From the NCBI RefSeq assembly GCF_018555435.2, contig NZ_JAFEJT020000001.1, forward strand, positions 62,001 to 126,000: DNA of 64,000 nucleotides. Reading direction: 5' to 3'. The notes beneath the pieces were generated by a model. It saw only the letters and a list, made by a program, of their open reading frames with translations, was not told the DNA's origin and ran no database searches. Made by a program: the position numbers and the translations under genes. Below, piece by piece: positions 26,687 to 37,793 of the stretch (positions are counted from its first letter, which is position 1; the number at the start of each line of letters is the position of its first letter). This DNA comes from Bifidobacterium amazonense (GTDB lineage: Bacteria > Actinomycetota > Actinomycetes > Actinomycetales > Bifidobacteriaceae).

Positions 26687-27904
26687 TCAGGCGCTTTCGA
26701 GAAACGCCGACGGCTGTTCGAGGAAGCGGTCGATCGCCACCGCCGCCGCGCCGCCGAGCGCCGCGTCCGAGGGCAGCGACGACAACGTGATGGAGGTCGA
26801 CTCATTGAGCTCGGGCAGCACGTGCCGGTCCACCGTCTCGTGCACGACGTCGAGCAGCAGGTCGCCGGCCGCCGCGCCGATGTCGCCGATGACGATCCGT
26901 TGCGGGTTGAACATGTTGATGATGGTCACGCAGCCGAAGGCGACGTAGCGCGCCGCCCGGCGCACGATCGCGGCCGCGCGCGCGTCGCCGCCGGCGGCCA
27001 TGGCGAACAGCTCGCGGCATGCCTGCGCGTGCGTGAGCCGTGCCGCACCGTCGATCAGGCCGCCATCCTCGACGATCATGCGGTGGATGGCGGTGGCCGA
27101 GCAGTAGCGTTCGAGGCAGCCGACGTTGCCGCATTCGCACGGCAGTCCGTTGACGACGTCGACGCTGACGTGGCCGAGTTCGCTGGCCGCGCCGAGATGG
27201 CCGTCGATGATGCGGCCCCGTTCGACGACGCCCAGTCCCACGCCCTCGCCGATCAGGTAGTAGGCGAGCGAGTCGGCCCCGGCGTTGTCCGGGTCGAACA
27301 GGCACTGGGCGAGCGCGCCGGCGCGGGCGTCCTGCTCGACGAAGACGGGCACGCGGAACGCATGCGCGAATTCGTCGAGGAAGTTGACCTGCTTCCAGCC
27401 CTGCATCGAGGAGACGACCGCGGTGCGGCCGGAGTCCTTGAGGTAGGGGCCGGGCACGGCCATGCCGACGGCCACGATCGCCGCGTCCGATGCGAGCATG
27501 TCGCCCACCGCGCGGTGGATGGCGGCAAGCGTGGCGGGGATCGTCTCCTCGGTGACCTTGTCGATCTCGCGCACATCGAGCGGCGTGCCGGCGAGGTCGA
27601 ACAGGCCGATCTGCACGATGCTGCGCGCGAACTTGACGCCGACGACGTGGAACGATCCGACGTTGAGCCCGAGTCCGATGGAACGGCGGTTCTTGCGCCC
27701 CTCCATGCCGCCGGTCTCGCGGATCACGCCGGTTTCGATGAGTCGCGCGGTGATCTTGGTGACGGCCGCGGGGGTGAGGGACAGCGCCTCGGCGATCTGT
27801 GCGCGGGAACACACGCCGTTGCGGTACAGGTGACGCATGATGCGCGAGCGGTTCGCTTCGGAGACGGATGCGATGGACGTTGCGGTGGTGCCGTTGTCTG
27901 CCAT
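26687..27904 (-). CDS. ROK-family transcriptional regulator
   Basis: A 405-residue ROK repressor. The N-terminal winged helix-turn-helix spans about residues 18-75 (CSRAQIAEALSLTPAAVTKI), followed by the sugar-kinase-like fold. The zinc-site motif reads GLPCECGNVGCLERYC near residues 255-270. AAAGGAGC precedes the ATG at 27904. It shares the minus strand with fructokinase, and its promoter contains a TTAAC-N3-GTTAA palindrome that is repeated only at GH125, so it likely represses itself and part of the mannose route. It is distinct from the second ROK regulator at 38877. Effector unknown; mannose, fructose or their phosphates are reasonable. Confidence 0.9.
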   Translation of the reverse strand: MADNGTTATSIASVSEANRSRIMRHLYRNGVCSRAQIAEALSLTPAAVTKITARLIETGVIRETGGMEGRKNRRSIGLGLNVGSFHVVGVKFARSIVQIGLFDLAGTPLDVREIDKVTEETIPATLAAIHRAVGDMLASDAAIVAVGMAVPGPYLKDSGRTAVVSSMQGWKQVNFLDEFAHAFRVPVFVEQDARAGALAQCLFDPDNAGADSLAYYLIGEGVGLGVVERGRIIDGHLGAASELGHVSVDVVNGLPCECGNVGCLERYCSATAIHRMIVEDGGLIDGAARLTHAQACRELFAMAAGGDARAAAIVRRAARYVAFGCVTIINMFNPQRIVIGDIGAAAGDLLLDVVHETVDRHVLPELNESTSITLSSLPSDAALGGAAAVAIDRFLEQPSAFLESA

Positions 27905-28024
27905 GTCCTGCTCCTTTGCCGGCTCGGTCGCGTCGTCGCGTGGCGCGTGCTGATGTATGGTGCTGTATCGTCGTGCTTGTATCGGCGGTGATGTGTCTCG
28001 TCGTTGAAGCTGAACGATGTTTAT

Positions 28025-28053
28025 ATATTAACGCCGTTAATCAATGGCTGCAA
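28025..28053 (-). promoter_or_regulatory. ROK regulator promoter with self-operator
   Basis: On the minus strand a -35 TTGCAG (28053-28048) and a -10 TAATAT (28030-28025) are separated by 17 bases. The palindrome TTAACGGCGTTAA (28040-28028) lies within the spacer and overlaps the -10. Confidence 0.68.
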
Positions 28054-28180
28054 ATCGATTGACGTCCCGGCGTGTCGCCGATTTGCCTCGGGTGCGGGTA
28101 ATGCGACAATCTGGACGTGACGCGTCCGGTTTCGATGTGTGCCGCGCGTAGCCGAACGAGAGAACATCGAAGGAGATGGC

Positions 28181-28915
28181 ATGACACTGGAAATCGCGGT
28201 ACAGGACGTCTCGGGGGCGGTGATCGCGCTCGAGGAGGGTGCGGATCGCATCGAGCTGTGCATGGCGCTCGGCGCCACCGGGGGAGTGACCCCCAGCTTC
28301 GGACTCATCCAATCGTGCGCGCATGTCGGCGTGCCGCAGGGCGTGCAGGCGCTGATCCGCCCGCGCGGCGGCGCGTTCGTCTTCGACCCCGGCGAGCTGC
28401 ACGTCATGGCGGTGGACGTGCGTTCGGCCATCCTGGCCGGCGCCTCCGGCGTGGTGGTCGGCGCGCTCAAACCCGACGGCACGGTCGACGTGGCGGCCGC
28501 CGAGCGTCTGGCCGACGAGGCGCGCGCGGAGGCGGAGCGTTGCAACCGCAGGGTGCAGATCACCTTCCATCGCGCGTTCGACATGGTGCCCGACCAGTTC
28601 GCCGCGCTCGACACGCTCATCGAGCTCGGATATACGCGCGTGCTCACCTCCGGCGGTGCGGCCACCGCGCCGCAGGCGCTGGACCGTCTGCGTGACCTGG
28701 TGGCCCATGCGGCCGGGCGCATCCAGATCGAGGCCGGCGGCGGCGTGACGGTCGGTTCGATCCCCGCGTTGCGCTCCACCGGCGTCGACGCCATCCACAT
28801 GAGCGCCAAGACCACCGTTCCCTCGCCGGGAGGCCCCGGCGGAGGCGGCGCTGATGCCCGCATCGAGAAGACGGACCGCGACGTCGTGCGGGCCGCCGTC
28901 GCCGCCATGCGCTAG
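28181..28915 (+). CDS. cutC: CutC-family protein
   Basis: A 244-residue TIM-barrel protein of the CutC family, historically linked to copper homeostasis although the enzymatic role is unsettled. Recognisable segments are GADRIELCMALGATGGVTPSFG near residues 20-40, LIRPRGGAFVF, QITFHRAFDM near residues 125-135, VLTSGGA and AGRIQIEAGGGV. GAAGGAGATGGC precedes the ATG at 28181. It is divergent from the ROK regulator and ends at its own terminator, so it is a single-gene unit. Its location between two glycan loci may be accidental; CutC proteins are frequent neighbours of sugar genes and a role in carbohydrate metabolism cannot be excluded. Confidence 0.9.
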   Translation: MTLEIAVQDVSGAVIALEEGADRIELCMALGATGGVTPSFGLIQSCAHVGVPQGVQALIRPRGGAFVFDPGELHVMAVDVRSAILAGASGVVVGALKPDGTVDVAAAERLADEARAEAERCNRRVQITFHRAFDMVPDQFAALDTLIELGYTRVLTSGGAATAPQALDRLRDLVAHAAGRIQIEAGGGVTVGSIPALRSTGVDAIHMSAKTTVPSPGGPGGGGADARIEKTDRDVVRAAVAAMR

Positions 28916-28938
28916 CGGATCCAAGCCGCTTCCATTCC

Positions 28939-28971
28939 GCTCCCGACTTCTCGTGAAGTCGGGAGCTTTTT
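28939..28971 (+). terminator. Intrinsic terminator of cutC
   Basis: A perfect 12-bp stem (28939-28950 with 28955-28966), loop TCGT, then T5, 23 bases after the stop codon. Confidence 0.9.
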
Positions 28972-28983
28972 GTTAAGAAGATT

Positions 28984-28995
28984 TACCAAATGGTA
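28984..28995. promoter_or_regulatory. TACCA-AA-TGGTA palindrome upstream of gltA
   Basis: A perfect inverted repeat lies 79 bases upstream of the gltA -35. It is a candidate operator or activator site for the lacto-N-biose operon. No second full copy was found near nagB. Confidence 0.35.
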
Positions 28996-29074
28996 GTTGC
29001 ATGGGTTGTTGCCCATGGGAAAATGGCCGAATTTCAATGATGTCAGGTAGGACACGCGGTTAATGTAAAGGTAG

Positions 29075-29103
29075 TTGACATTTAAGCTCCGGAGACGTAG
29101 TCT
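29075..29103 (+). promoter_or_regulatory. gltA operon promoter
   Basis: A consensus -35 TTGACA (29075-29080), a 17-base spacer and a -10 TAGTCT (29098-29103) lie 56 bases before the gltA start. The surrounding stretch (TTAATGTAAAGGTAGTTGACA) is AT-rich and resembles the region before nagB, where a NagR-like regulator would act. Confidence 0.78.
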
Positions 29104-29158
29104 AAACACAGTTGCCACGCCGAGGTGGCAGCCAGACAACTCGAAGAGGAGTGGAACC

Positions 29159-30481
29159 ATGGTGAACAAGAAGAGGCTGATGGCGGGATTCTCCGCGCTT
29201 GCCGCGCTGTCGATGGGACTTGCAGGCTGCGGGTCCGACACCAGCACCAACACCAACGCGTCCGACGGCGGCTCGTCCGACGGCGGCGTGGTGAACATCA
29301 CCTACATGCACCGCCTGCCCGACAACGACGGCATGGTGCTCGTCAACGACATCGTCGCCAAATGGAACAAGGAGCATCCCGAGATCCAGGTCAAGGCCAC
29401 CAAGTTCGACGGCAAGGCCTCCGAGATGATCAAGAAGCTCGAGACCGACGTCAAGAACGACAACGCGCCCGATCTGGCGCAGGTCGGCTACGCGGAGCTG
29501 CCCGAGGTCTTCACCAAGGACATGCTGCAGGACGTCACCGAATACGCCGAGCAGTACAAGGACCACTTCGCGTCCGGCCCGTACTCGCTCATGCAGGTCG
29601 GCGGCAAGTACTTCGGCCTGCCGCAGGACACCGGCCCGCTGGTCTACTTCTACAACAAGGCCGAATTCGACAAGCTCGGCATCTCCGTGCCGACGACCGC
29701 CGACGAGATGATCGCCTCCGCCAAGAAGGCCGCGGCCGCCGGCAAGTACATCATGTCCTACCAGCCCGATGAGGCCGGCAACATGATCTCCGGCCTGGCC
29801 GGCGCCTCCGGCGGCTGGTACAAGGTCGAGGACGACGCATGGGTCGTCAACACCGAGACCGACGGCTCCAAGGCCGTGGCCGACCTCTACCAGCAGCTGC
29901 TCGACGCGAAGGCCGCCACCACCAACGCCCGTTGGGACGCCTCCTTCGACGCCTCGCTGCAGGACGGCTCGCTGATCGGCACCGTGGCCGCCGCATGGGA
30001 GGCCCCGCTGTTCATGGGCTCCGCGGGCGAGACCGGCGCCGGCGACTGGCAGGTCGCCCAGCTCGGCGACTGGTTCGGCAACGCGGGCAAGACCGGCCCC
30101 GACGGCGGCTCCGGCGTCGCGGTGCTCAAGACCTCCAAGCACCCCAAGGAGGCCATGGAGTTCCTCGACTGGTTCAACACCCAGATCTCCGACCTCGTCT
30201 CGCAGGGCCTCGTGCCGGCGGCCACCACCGCGGACGCCGAAACCCCCGAGGACTGGGCCAAGTTCTTCGGCGGCCAGGACATCATGGCCGAGTTCAAGAC
30301 CGCGAACAACAACATGGGCGACTTCACCTACATGCCGGGCTTCTCCGCCGTCGCCGCCGCGATGAACACGACCGCGGCCAAGGCCGTCGACGGCTCCGGC
30401 AAGGTCGAGGACATCTTCTCCGTGGCGCAGACCACTTCGATCGACACGCTGAAGAACCTCAACCTGTCCGTCAAGGAGTAG
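29159..30481 (+). CDS. gltA: Galacto-N-biose/lacto-N-biose-binding lipoprotein GltA
   Basis: A 440-residue family 1 solute-binding lipoprotein, the receptor for lacto-N-biose I and galacto-N-biose (GL-BP) from human milk oligosaccharides and mucin. The signal peptide ends GLAGC with lipid-anchor Cys24, followed by a Thr/Asn/Ser linker. The mature domain starts VNITYMHRLPDNDGMV. AGAGGAG precedes the ATG at 29159. Identification rests on overall resemblance to known GL-BP and on its position as first gene before gltB, gltC and the phosphorylase lnpA. A terminator-like stem separates it from gltB, which should make the binding protein more abundant than the permeases. Confidence 0.9.
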   Translation: MVNKKRLMAGFSALAALSMGLAGCGSDTSTNTNASDGGSSDGGVVNITYMHRLPDNDGMVLVNDIVAKWNKEHPEIQVKATKFDGKASEMIKKLETDVKNDNAPDLAQVGYAELPEVFTKDMLQDVTEYAEQYKDHFASGPYSLMQVGGKYFGLPQDTGPLVYFYNKAEFDKLGISVPTTADEMIASAKKAAAAGKYIMSYQPDEAGNMISGLAGASGGWYKVEDDAWVVNTETDGSKAVADLYQQLLDAKAATTNARWDASFDASLQDGSLIGTVAAAWEAPLFMGSAGETGAGDWQVAQLGDWFGNAGKTGPDGGSGVAVLKTSKHPKEAMEFLDWFNTQISDLVSQGLVPAATTADAETPEDWAKFFGGQDIMAEFKTANNNMGDFTYMPGFSAVAAAMNTTAAKAVDGSGKVEDIFSVAQTTSIDTLKNLNLSVKE

Positions 30482-30540
30482 AGGGAAGCCTCTGACCGGT
30501 TCTTTCCCGGCAGATGACAGCCGTTGCAACACCATCTGAG

Positions 30541-30569
30541 AAAGGCCGGAGTCCAAGGCTCCGGCCTTT
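30541..30569 (+). terminator. Attenuator hairpin between gltA and gltB
   Basis: A perfect 11-bp stem, AAAGGCCGGAG with CTCCGGCCTTT, is followed by one more T and then CTCG. It lies 59 bases after gltA and probably lets only part of the transcripts continue into the permease genes. Confidence 0.75.
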
Positions 30570-30623
30570 TCTCGTGAATCACATCGTTTCCATCCGTTAT
30601 CGTCCGAAAGCAAGGTCGTTCCC

Positions 30624-31595
30624 ATGTCCGCAACCACGCACACGACGAAGGCCCCGGGCGCCGGGGCGGCGGCCAAGCCGAAGCGCTCCGACGCGGCCAA
30701 ACGCGAGAACCGCACCGGCTGGGCCTTCATGGCGCCGTTCGCCATCCTGTTCGCGCTCGTCTTCATCCTGCCCATCGTCTGGGCCATCTACTCCAGCTTC
30801 TTCCGCCAGGTCGCCGAAGGCGGCGGCGCATACGGCGGCGGCAAGCTCGTCAACAAGTTCGTGGGGCTGCAGAACTTCCAGTTCGTCGTCACCTCGTCCG
30901 CGTTCTGGTCCGGCATCGGCCGCGTGCTGCTCTACACGCTCATCCAGGTGCCGTTCATGATCATCGCGGCGCTCGCGCTCGCCATGCTGCTCGACTCGTT
31001 CATCGTCAAGCGCGTCACCGTGTTCCGCCTCGGCTACTTCCTGCCGTACGCCATCCCCGGCGTCGTCGCCTCGATCATCTGGGTGTTCCTGTACAACGGC
31101 CAGATCTCGCCGATCGTCAAGGGACTCGCCGCGATCGGCATCAACGTCGACTTCTTCGCCAAGAACATCGTGATCGGCTCGATGGCCAACATCACCACAT
31201 GGACGTTCACCGGCTACAACATGCTGATCTTCCTCGCCGCGCTGCAGGCCATCCCGCACGACCTGTACGAGGCCGCGCGCATCGACGGCGCGAACGGCTT
31301 CCAGATCGCCATGCGCATCAAGCTGCCCAACGTGCGCGCCGCCGCGCTGCTGGCCATGCTGCTGTCCATCGTCGGCACCATCCAGCTGTTCAACGAGCCG
31401 GAGATCATGTCCGTATCCGATCCGAGCATCTCCAAATCGTTCACGCCGATGATGATGGCCCTGTACACCTCACGCGGCACGCTCACGCCGTCCGGCGACG
31501 GCCCCGCCTCCGCGGTCGCCATCGTCATGGCGCTCATCGCCGGCATCCTCGCCGCGCTCTACGCCCTCGCCGAAAGGAAGGTGAACCAGGAATGA
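30624..31595 (+). CDS. gltB: ABC permease GltB
   Basis: A 323-residue MalF-type permease with about six membrane helices, beginning after a charged N-terminus at GWAFMAPFAILFALVFILPIVW. The EAA loop reads YEAARIDGANGFQIAMRIKLP near residues 215-235. Together with GltC it forms the channel for lacto-N-biose/galacto-N-biose captured by GltA. The stop overlaps the gltC start (ATGA), coupling their translation. No ATPase gene is present in the operon. Confidence 0.92.
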   Translation: MSATTHTTKAPGAGAAAKPKRSDAAKRENRTGWAFMAPFAILFALVFILPIVWAIYSSFFRQVAEGGGAYGGGKLVNKFVGLQNFQFVVTSSAFWSGIGRVLLYTLIQVPFMIIAALALAMLLDSFIVKRVTVFRLGYFLPYAIPGVVASIIWVFLYNGQISPIVKGLAAIGINVDFFAKNIVIGSMANITTWTFTGYNMLIFLAALQAIPHDLYEAARIDGANGFQIAMRIKLPNVRAAALLAMLLSIVGTIQLFNEPEIMSVSDPSISKSFTPMMMALYTSRGTLTPSGDGPASAVAIVMALIAGILAALYALAERKVNQE

Positions 31596-32557
31596 GCCTC
31601 GCCGAAACTCGGAACATGAGCAAGGAGGAGCGCGCCGCCCTGCGCGCCCGCAAAAAGGCCGACCGCATCCGCGACCTGCACGCCAACGACCTGCCCCGTT
31701 CCATGCAGCCGTCCGCGCTCGTCAAGACCGTCACCATCATCGTGCTGGTGTTGACGCTCATCTACTTCCTCTTCCCGATCTACTGGGCGATCATCGCGTC
31801 CACCAAGACGCCGGCGCAGATGACCGGCAGCAACGGCCTGTGGTTCGCCGTCGGCATCGCCGACCTGCCGAACGCGATCGCCACCAACTACGGCAAGCTG
31901 CTCGGCTGGACGCGCGGCAACTTCTGGCGCTGGGTGCTCAACTCCCTGATCTACTCGGGCGTCTCCGCCGCCGTGGGCACGCTCGTCGCCGTCATGGCCG
32001 GCTACGCCACCGCCAAGTTCAACTTCCGCGGCAAGAACCTCGCCATCGGCGTCATCATGGGCTGCATGCTCATGCCGGCCGCGCTGCTGACCATCCCGCA
32101 GTACTCGATCTTCCACGCGATGCACCTGACCGACACGATGCTCGCCGTGATCATCCCCTGCTGCGTCTCGCCGTTCGGCTTCTTCCTGGGCCGCGTGTAC
32201 GCGCAGACCTCCGTGCCGAACGAGCTGCTCGAGGCCGCGCGCATCGACGGGGCGAGCGAGGCGAGGATCTTCTTCACCATCGTGCTGCGCATCCTGGCCC
32301 CCGCGATGGTGACGATCTTCCTGTTCCTGTTCGTCGCGACATGGAACAACTTCCTGCTGCCGCTCATGATGATCTCCGCCGACACGTTGAAGCCCGTCAC
32401 GCTCGGCCTGTACGGCATGGTCTCGCTCGCCACGTTCAACGACCGCGGCGCCCTGATGATGGGCGCGCTGCTCGGCGTGCTGCCCGTGATCATCCTCTTC
32501 CTCGCCCTCCAGCGCTACTGGCAGGCCGGCCTCGCCGCAGGTGCGGTTAAAGGCTGA
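31592..32557 (+). CDS. gltC: ABC permease GltC
   Basis: A 321-residue MalG-type permease. The ATG at 31592 overlaps the gltB stop; the frame is open upstream but only as an overlap. The basic N-terminal 45 residues are followed by about six helices (first: VTIIVLVLTLIYFLFPIYW), and the EAA loop contains LEAARIDGASEARIFFTIVL near residues 210-230. It ends WQAGLAAGAVKG, typical for MalG-type subunits. A nested inverted repeat starts within its last codons. Confidence 0.92.
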   Translation: MSLAETRNMSKEERAALRARKKADRIRDLHANDLPRSMQPSALVKTVTIIVLVLTLIYFLFPIYWAIIASTKTPAQMTGSNGLWFAVGIADLPNAIATNYGKLLGWTRGNFWRWVLNSLIYSGVSAAVGTLVAVMAGYATAKFNFRGKNLAIGVIMGCMLMPAALLTIPQYSIFHAMHLTDTMLAVIIPCCVSPFGFFLGRVYAQTSVPNELLEAARIDGASEARIFFTIVLRILAPAMVTIFLFLFVATWNNFLLPLMMISADTLKPVTLGLYGMVSLATFNDRGALMMGALLGVLPVIILFLALQRYWQAGLAAGAVKG

Positions 32558-32600
32558 CGCGTTAAGCGGGAAGCCCGGTGGGCTTCCCGTAGCGTCAGCC
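32552..32600. repeat. Nested inverted repeat at gltC end
   Basis: An outer 9-bp stem GGCTGACGC/GCGTCAGCC (32552-32560, 32592-32600) encloses an inner 9-bp stem GGGAAGCCC/GGGCTTCCC (32568-32576, 32580-32588). The outer arm overlaps the gltC stop codon. No T tract follows. It can fold into one long stem and may set the ratio between transporter and phosphorylase mRNA. Confidence 0.75.
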
Positions 32601-32718
32601 TGAGCGAGCCGATAGGTCGAGCGAAGGCAGCATTGAGCCTCGCGCGCAGCGCGAGTCCGTAATTGCAATATCGAAAAACCATATTTACTCTGAAAACGTA
32701 CAAAGGAGTACCACTTTC

Positions 32719-34971
32719 ATGACCACCACCGGACGATTCACGCTTCCGAGCGAATCGAATTTCGCCGAGAAGACCAGGGAGCTTGCCGAACTGTGGGGCG
32801 CGGATGCGATCCGCAACTCGGACGGCACGCAGCTCGACGACGCCGTGCGCGCGCTGGGCAAGAAGATCTACAGCGCGTATTTCCCGACGCGCGCCCATAA
32901 CGAGTGGATCACGCTGCATATGGACGAGACCCCGCAGGTGTATCTGCTCACCCAGCGCGTGCTCGCGGAGACGGATCGCGTGTCGATCGACCTGATGGAG
33001 GGCTTCTTCGCGGAGCAGCTGACGCCGAACTACGATGCGAACCCGGCCAAGTACTGGGAGGTCATCGACCGCACCACGGGCGAAGTGGTCGACCCCGAAC
33101 GGTGGGAGGTGCATACCGACACCCATACGGTCACGGTGTGCGGCGCGACCCCGATGCACGAGTACACGGTCTCGTTCCTCGCGTACATCATCTGGGATCC
33201 GGTCGAGATGTACAACCATCTCACCAACGACTGGGGCGACAAGGAACACGAGATCCCGTTCGACATCTACCATCCGGCCACGCGCAGGTTCGTGTTCGAC
33301 ACGTTCGAGCGGTGGCTCGAAGCCAATCCCGACACCGACGTGGTGCGTTTCACGACGTTCTTCTACCAGTTCACGTTGATCTTCGATCCGAAGCACCGGG
33401 AGAAGATCGTCGACTGGTTCGGCTGCTCGTGCACCGTGTCGCCGCGCGCGCTCGACGATTTCGAAGAGCGGTACGGCTACCGGCTTCGCGCGGAGGATTT
33501 CGTGGACGAGGGCTGCTACAACTCCGCATGGCGCGTGCCCGGCAAGGCGCAGCGCGACTGGATCGACTTCCTGTCCGGCTTCGTGCGCGAGAACGTGAAG
33601 AAGCTGGCCGACATGTCGCATGCGGCCGGCAAGGAAGCCATGATGTTCCTCGGCGACCAGTGGATCGGCACCGAACCGTACAAGGACGGGTTCGGGGATC
33701 TTGGCCTCGACGCGGTCGTCGGTTCGATCGGCGACGGCACCACCACGCGCATGATCGCCGACATCAAGGGCGTGAAATACACCGAAGGCCGTTTCCTGCC
33801 GTATTTCTTCCCCGACACGTTCTATGAGGGCAACGATCCGAGCATCGAGGCGTGGGACAACTGGCGCAAGGCCCGTCGCGCGATCCTGAGGAGCCCCATC
33901 GCCCGCATGGGCTATGGCGGCTACCTGTCGTTGGCCGCGAAGTTCCCCAAGTTCGTGGACGCGGTCACGCACATCGCCGACGAGTTCCGCGACATCCATG
34001 ATCGCACCGGCGGTGAGCCGGCCGAAGGCGAGCTGAACGTCGCGATCCTGAACAGTTGGGGCAGGATGCGGTCGTGGATGGCGTACACGGTCGCGCACGC
34101 CCTGCCCAACAAGCAGACGGTCTCGTATTACGGCATTCTCGAATCGTTGTCCGGTATGCGCGTCAACGTGCGGTTCGTCAGTTTCGACGACGTGCTCGAG
34201 CACGGCGTGGATGACGATGTCGACGTGATCATCACCGGCGGTCCGGTCGATACCGCGTATTCGGGCGGCGACGTCTGGGCGAAGGATCCGCGGCTGGCCG
34301 AGACGCTGCGCGCGTGGGTGCGTTCCGGCGGCGCGCTGGTCGGCGTGGGCGAGCCGAGCTCGCAGTGGTTCCAGGGCCGGTTCTTCCAGCTGGCCGACGT
34401 GCTCGGCGTGGACGAGGAGCGTTTCCAGACCCTGTCGGTCGACAAGTACTTCCCGCCCGTCGTGGCCGACCACTTCATCACCGCCGACGTGCCCGTCGAT
34501 CCGGCCGTACGCGCGGCGTGGGAGTCGGCCGGCTATCGCATCCCGCTGTCGGGCTGCGGCGGCGGGCAGGGCAGGGTTCCGCTCGGCGGCATCGATTTCG
34601 GCGAGCCGATCCTGAACACGTTCCCGGTCAACGAACGGGTGACCCTGCTGCGCGCGGACCACGGCCAGGTGCAGCTCGCGGTCAACGAGTACGGCAAGGG
34701 GCGCGGCGTGTACGTGTCCGGCCTGCCGTATTCGGCCGCGAACGCCAGGCTTTTGGAACGCATCCTGTTTTATGCGAGCCGGCACGAGGACCGGTACGCG
34801 GCGTACAGCACGTCGAACCCCGAATGCGAGGTCGCTCGCTTCCCCGAGTCCGGCTGGTACTGCGTGATCAACAACACCGACCGCCCGCAAGCCACGGACG
34901 TGACCCTGCCCGACGGCACCGGCGAGCACTTCGACCTCGAACCCAGCGCCATCGCCTGGCGCAGGCTCTGA
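32719..34971 (+). CDS. lnpA: GH112 lacto-N-biose/galacto-N-biose phosphorylase
   Basis: A 750-residue cytosolic enzyme that cleaves galactosyl-beta-1,3-HexNAc disaccharides with phosphate, giving galactose 1-phosphate and GlcNAc or GalNAc. The acid residue falls at Asp313 in MFLGDQWIGTEPY, the same number reported for the B. longum enzyme. The order is TIM-barrel-like catalytic domain, a middle domain with a glutamine-amidotransferase-like fold (ITGGPVDTAYSGGDVW near residues 505-525) and a C-terminal beta domain. AAAGGAG precedes the ATG. It is the key enzyme of the operon and receives its substrate from GltABC; nahK and galT process the products. Confidence 0.96.
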   Translation: MTTTGRFTLPSESNFAEKTRELAELWGADAIRNSDGTQLDDAVRALGKKIYSAYFPTRAHNEWITLHMDETPQVYLLTQRVLAETDRVSIDLMEGFFAEQLTPNYDANPAKYWEVIDRTTGEVVDPERWEVHTDTHTVTVCGATPMHEYTVSFLAYIIWDPVEMYNHLTNDWGDKEHEIPFDIYHPATRRFVFDTFERWLEANPDTDVVRFTTFFYQFTLIFDPKHREKIVDWFGCSCTVSPRALDDFEERYGYRLRAEDFVDEGCYNSAWRVPGKAQRDWIDFLSGFVRENVKKLADMSHAAGKEAMMFLGDQWIGTEPYKDGFGDLGLDAVVGSIGDGTTTRMIADIKGVKYTEGRFLPYFFPDTFYEGNDPSIEAWDNWRKARRAILRSPIARMGYGGYLSLAAKFPKFVDAVTHIADEFRDIHDRTGGEPAEGELNVAILNSWGRMRSWMAYTVAHALPNKQTVSYYGILESLSGMRVNVRFVSFDDVLEHGVDDDVDVIITGGPVDTAYSGGDVWAKDPRLAETLRAWVRSGGALVGVGEPSSQWFQGRFFQLADVLGVDEERFQTLSVDKYFPPVVADHFITADVPVDPAVRAAWESAGYRIPLSGCGGGQGRVPLGGIDFGEPILNTFPVNERVTLLRADHGQVQLAVNEYGKGRGVYVSGLPYSAANARLLERILFYASRHEDRYAAYSTSNPECEVARFPESGWYCVINNTDRPQATDVTLPDGTGEHFDLEPSAIAWRRL

Positions 34972-37736
<2,765 letters not shown>

Positions 37737-37793
37737 CGACGCGTCGACGGCATACGACAATCGAAGAAGCATCAATCAAGGAAGGGGAGTGCA

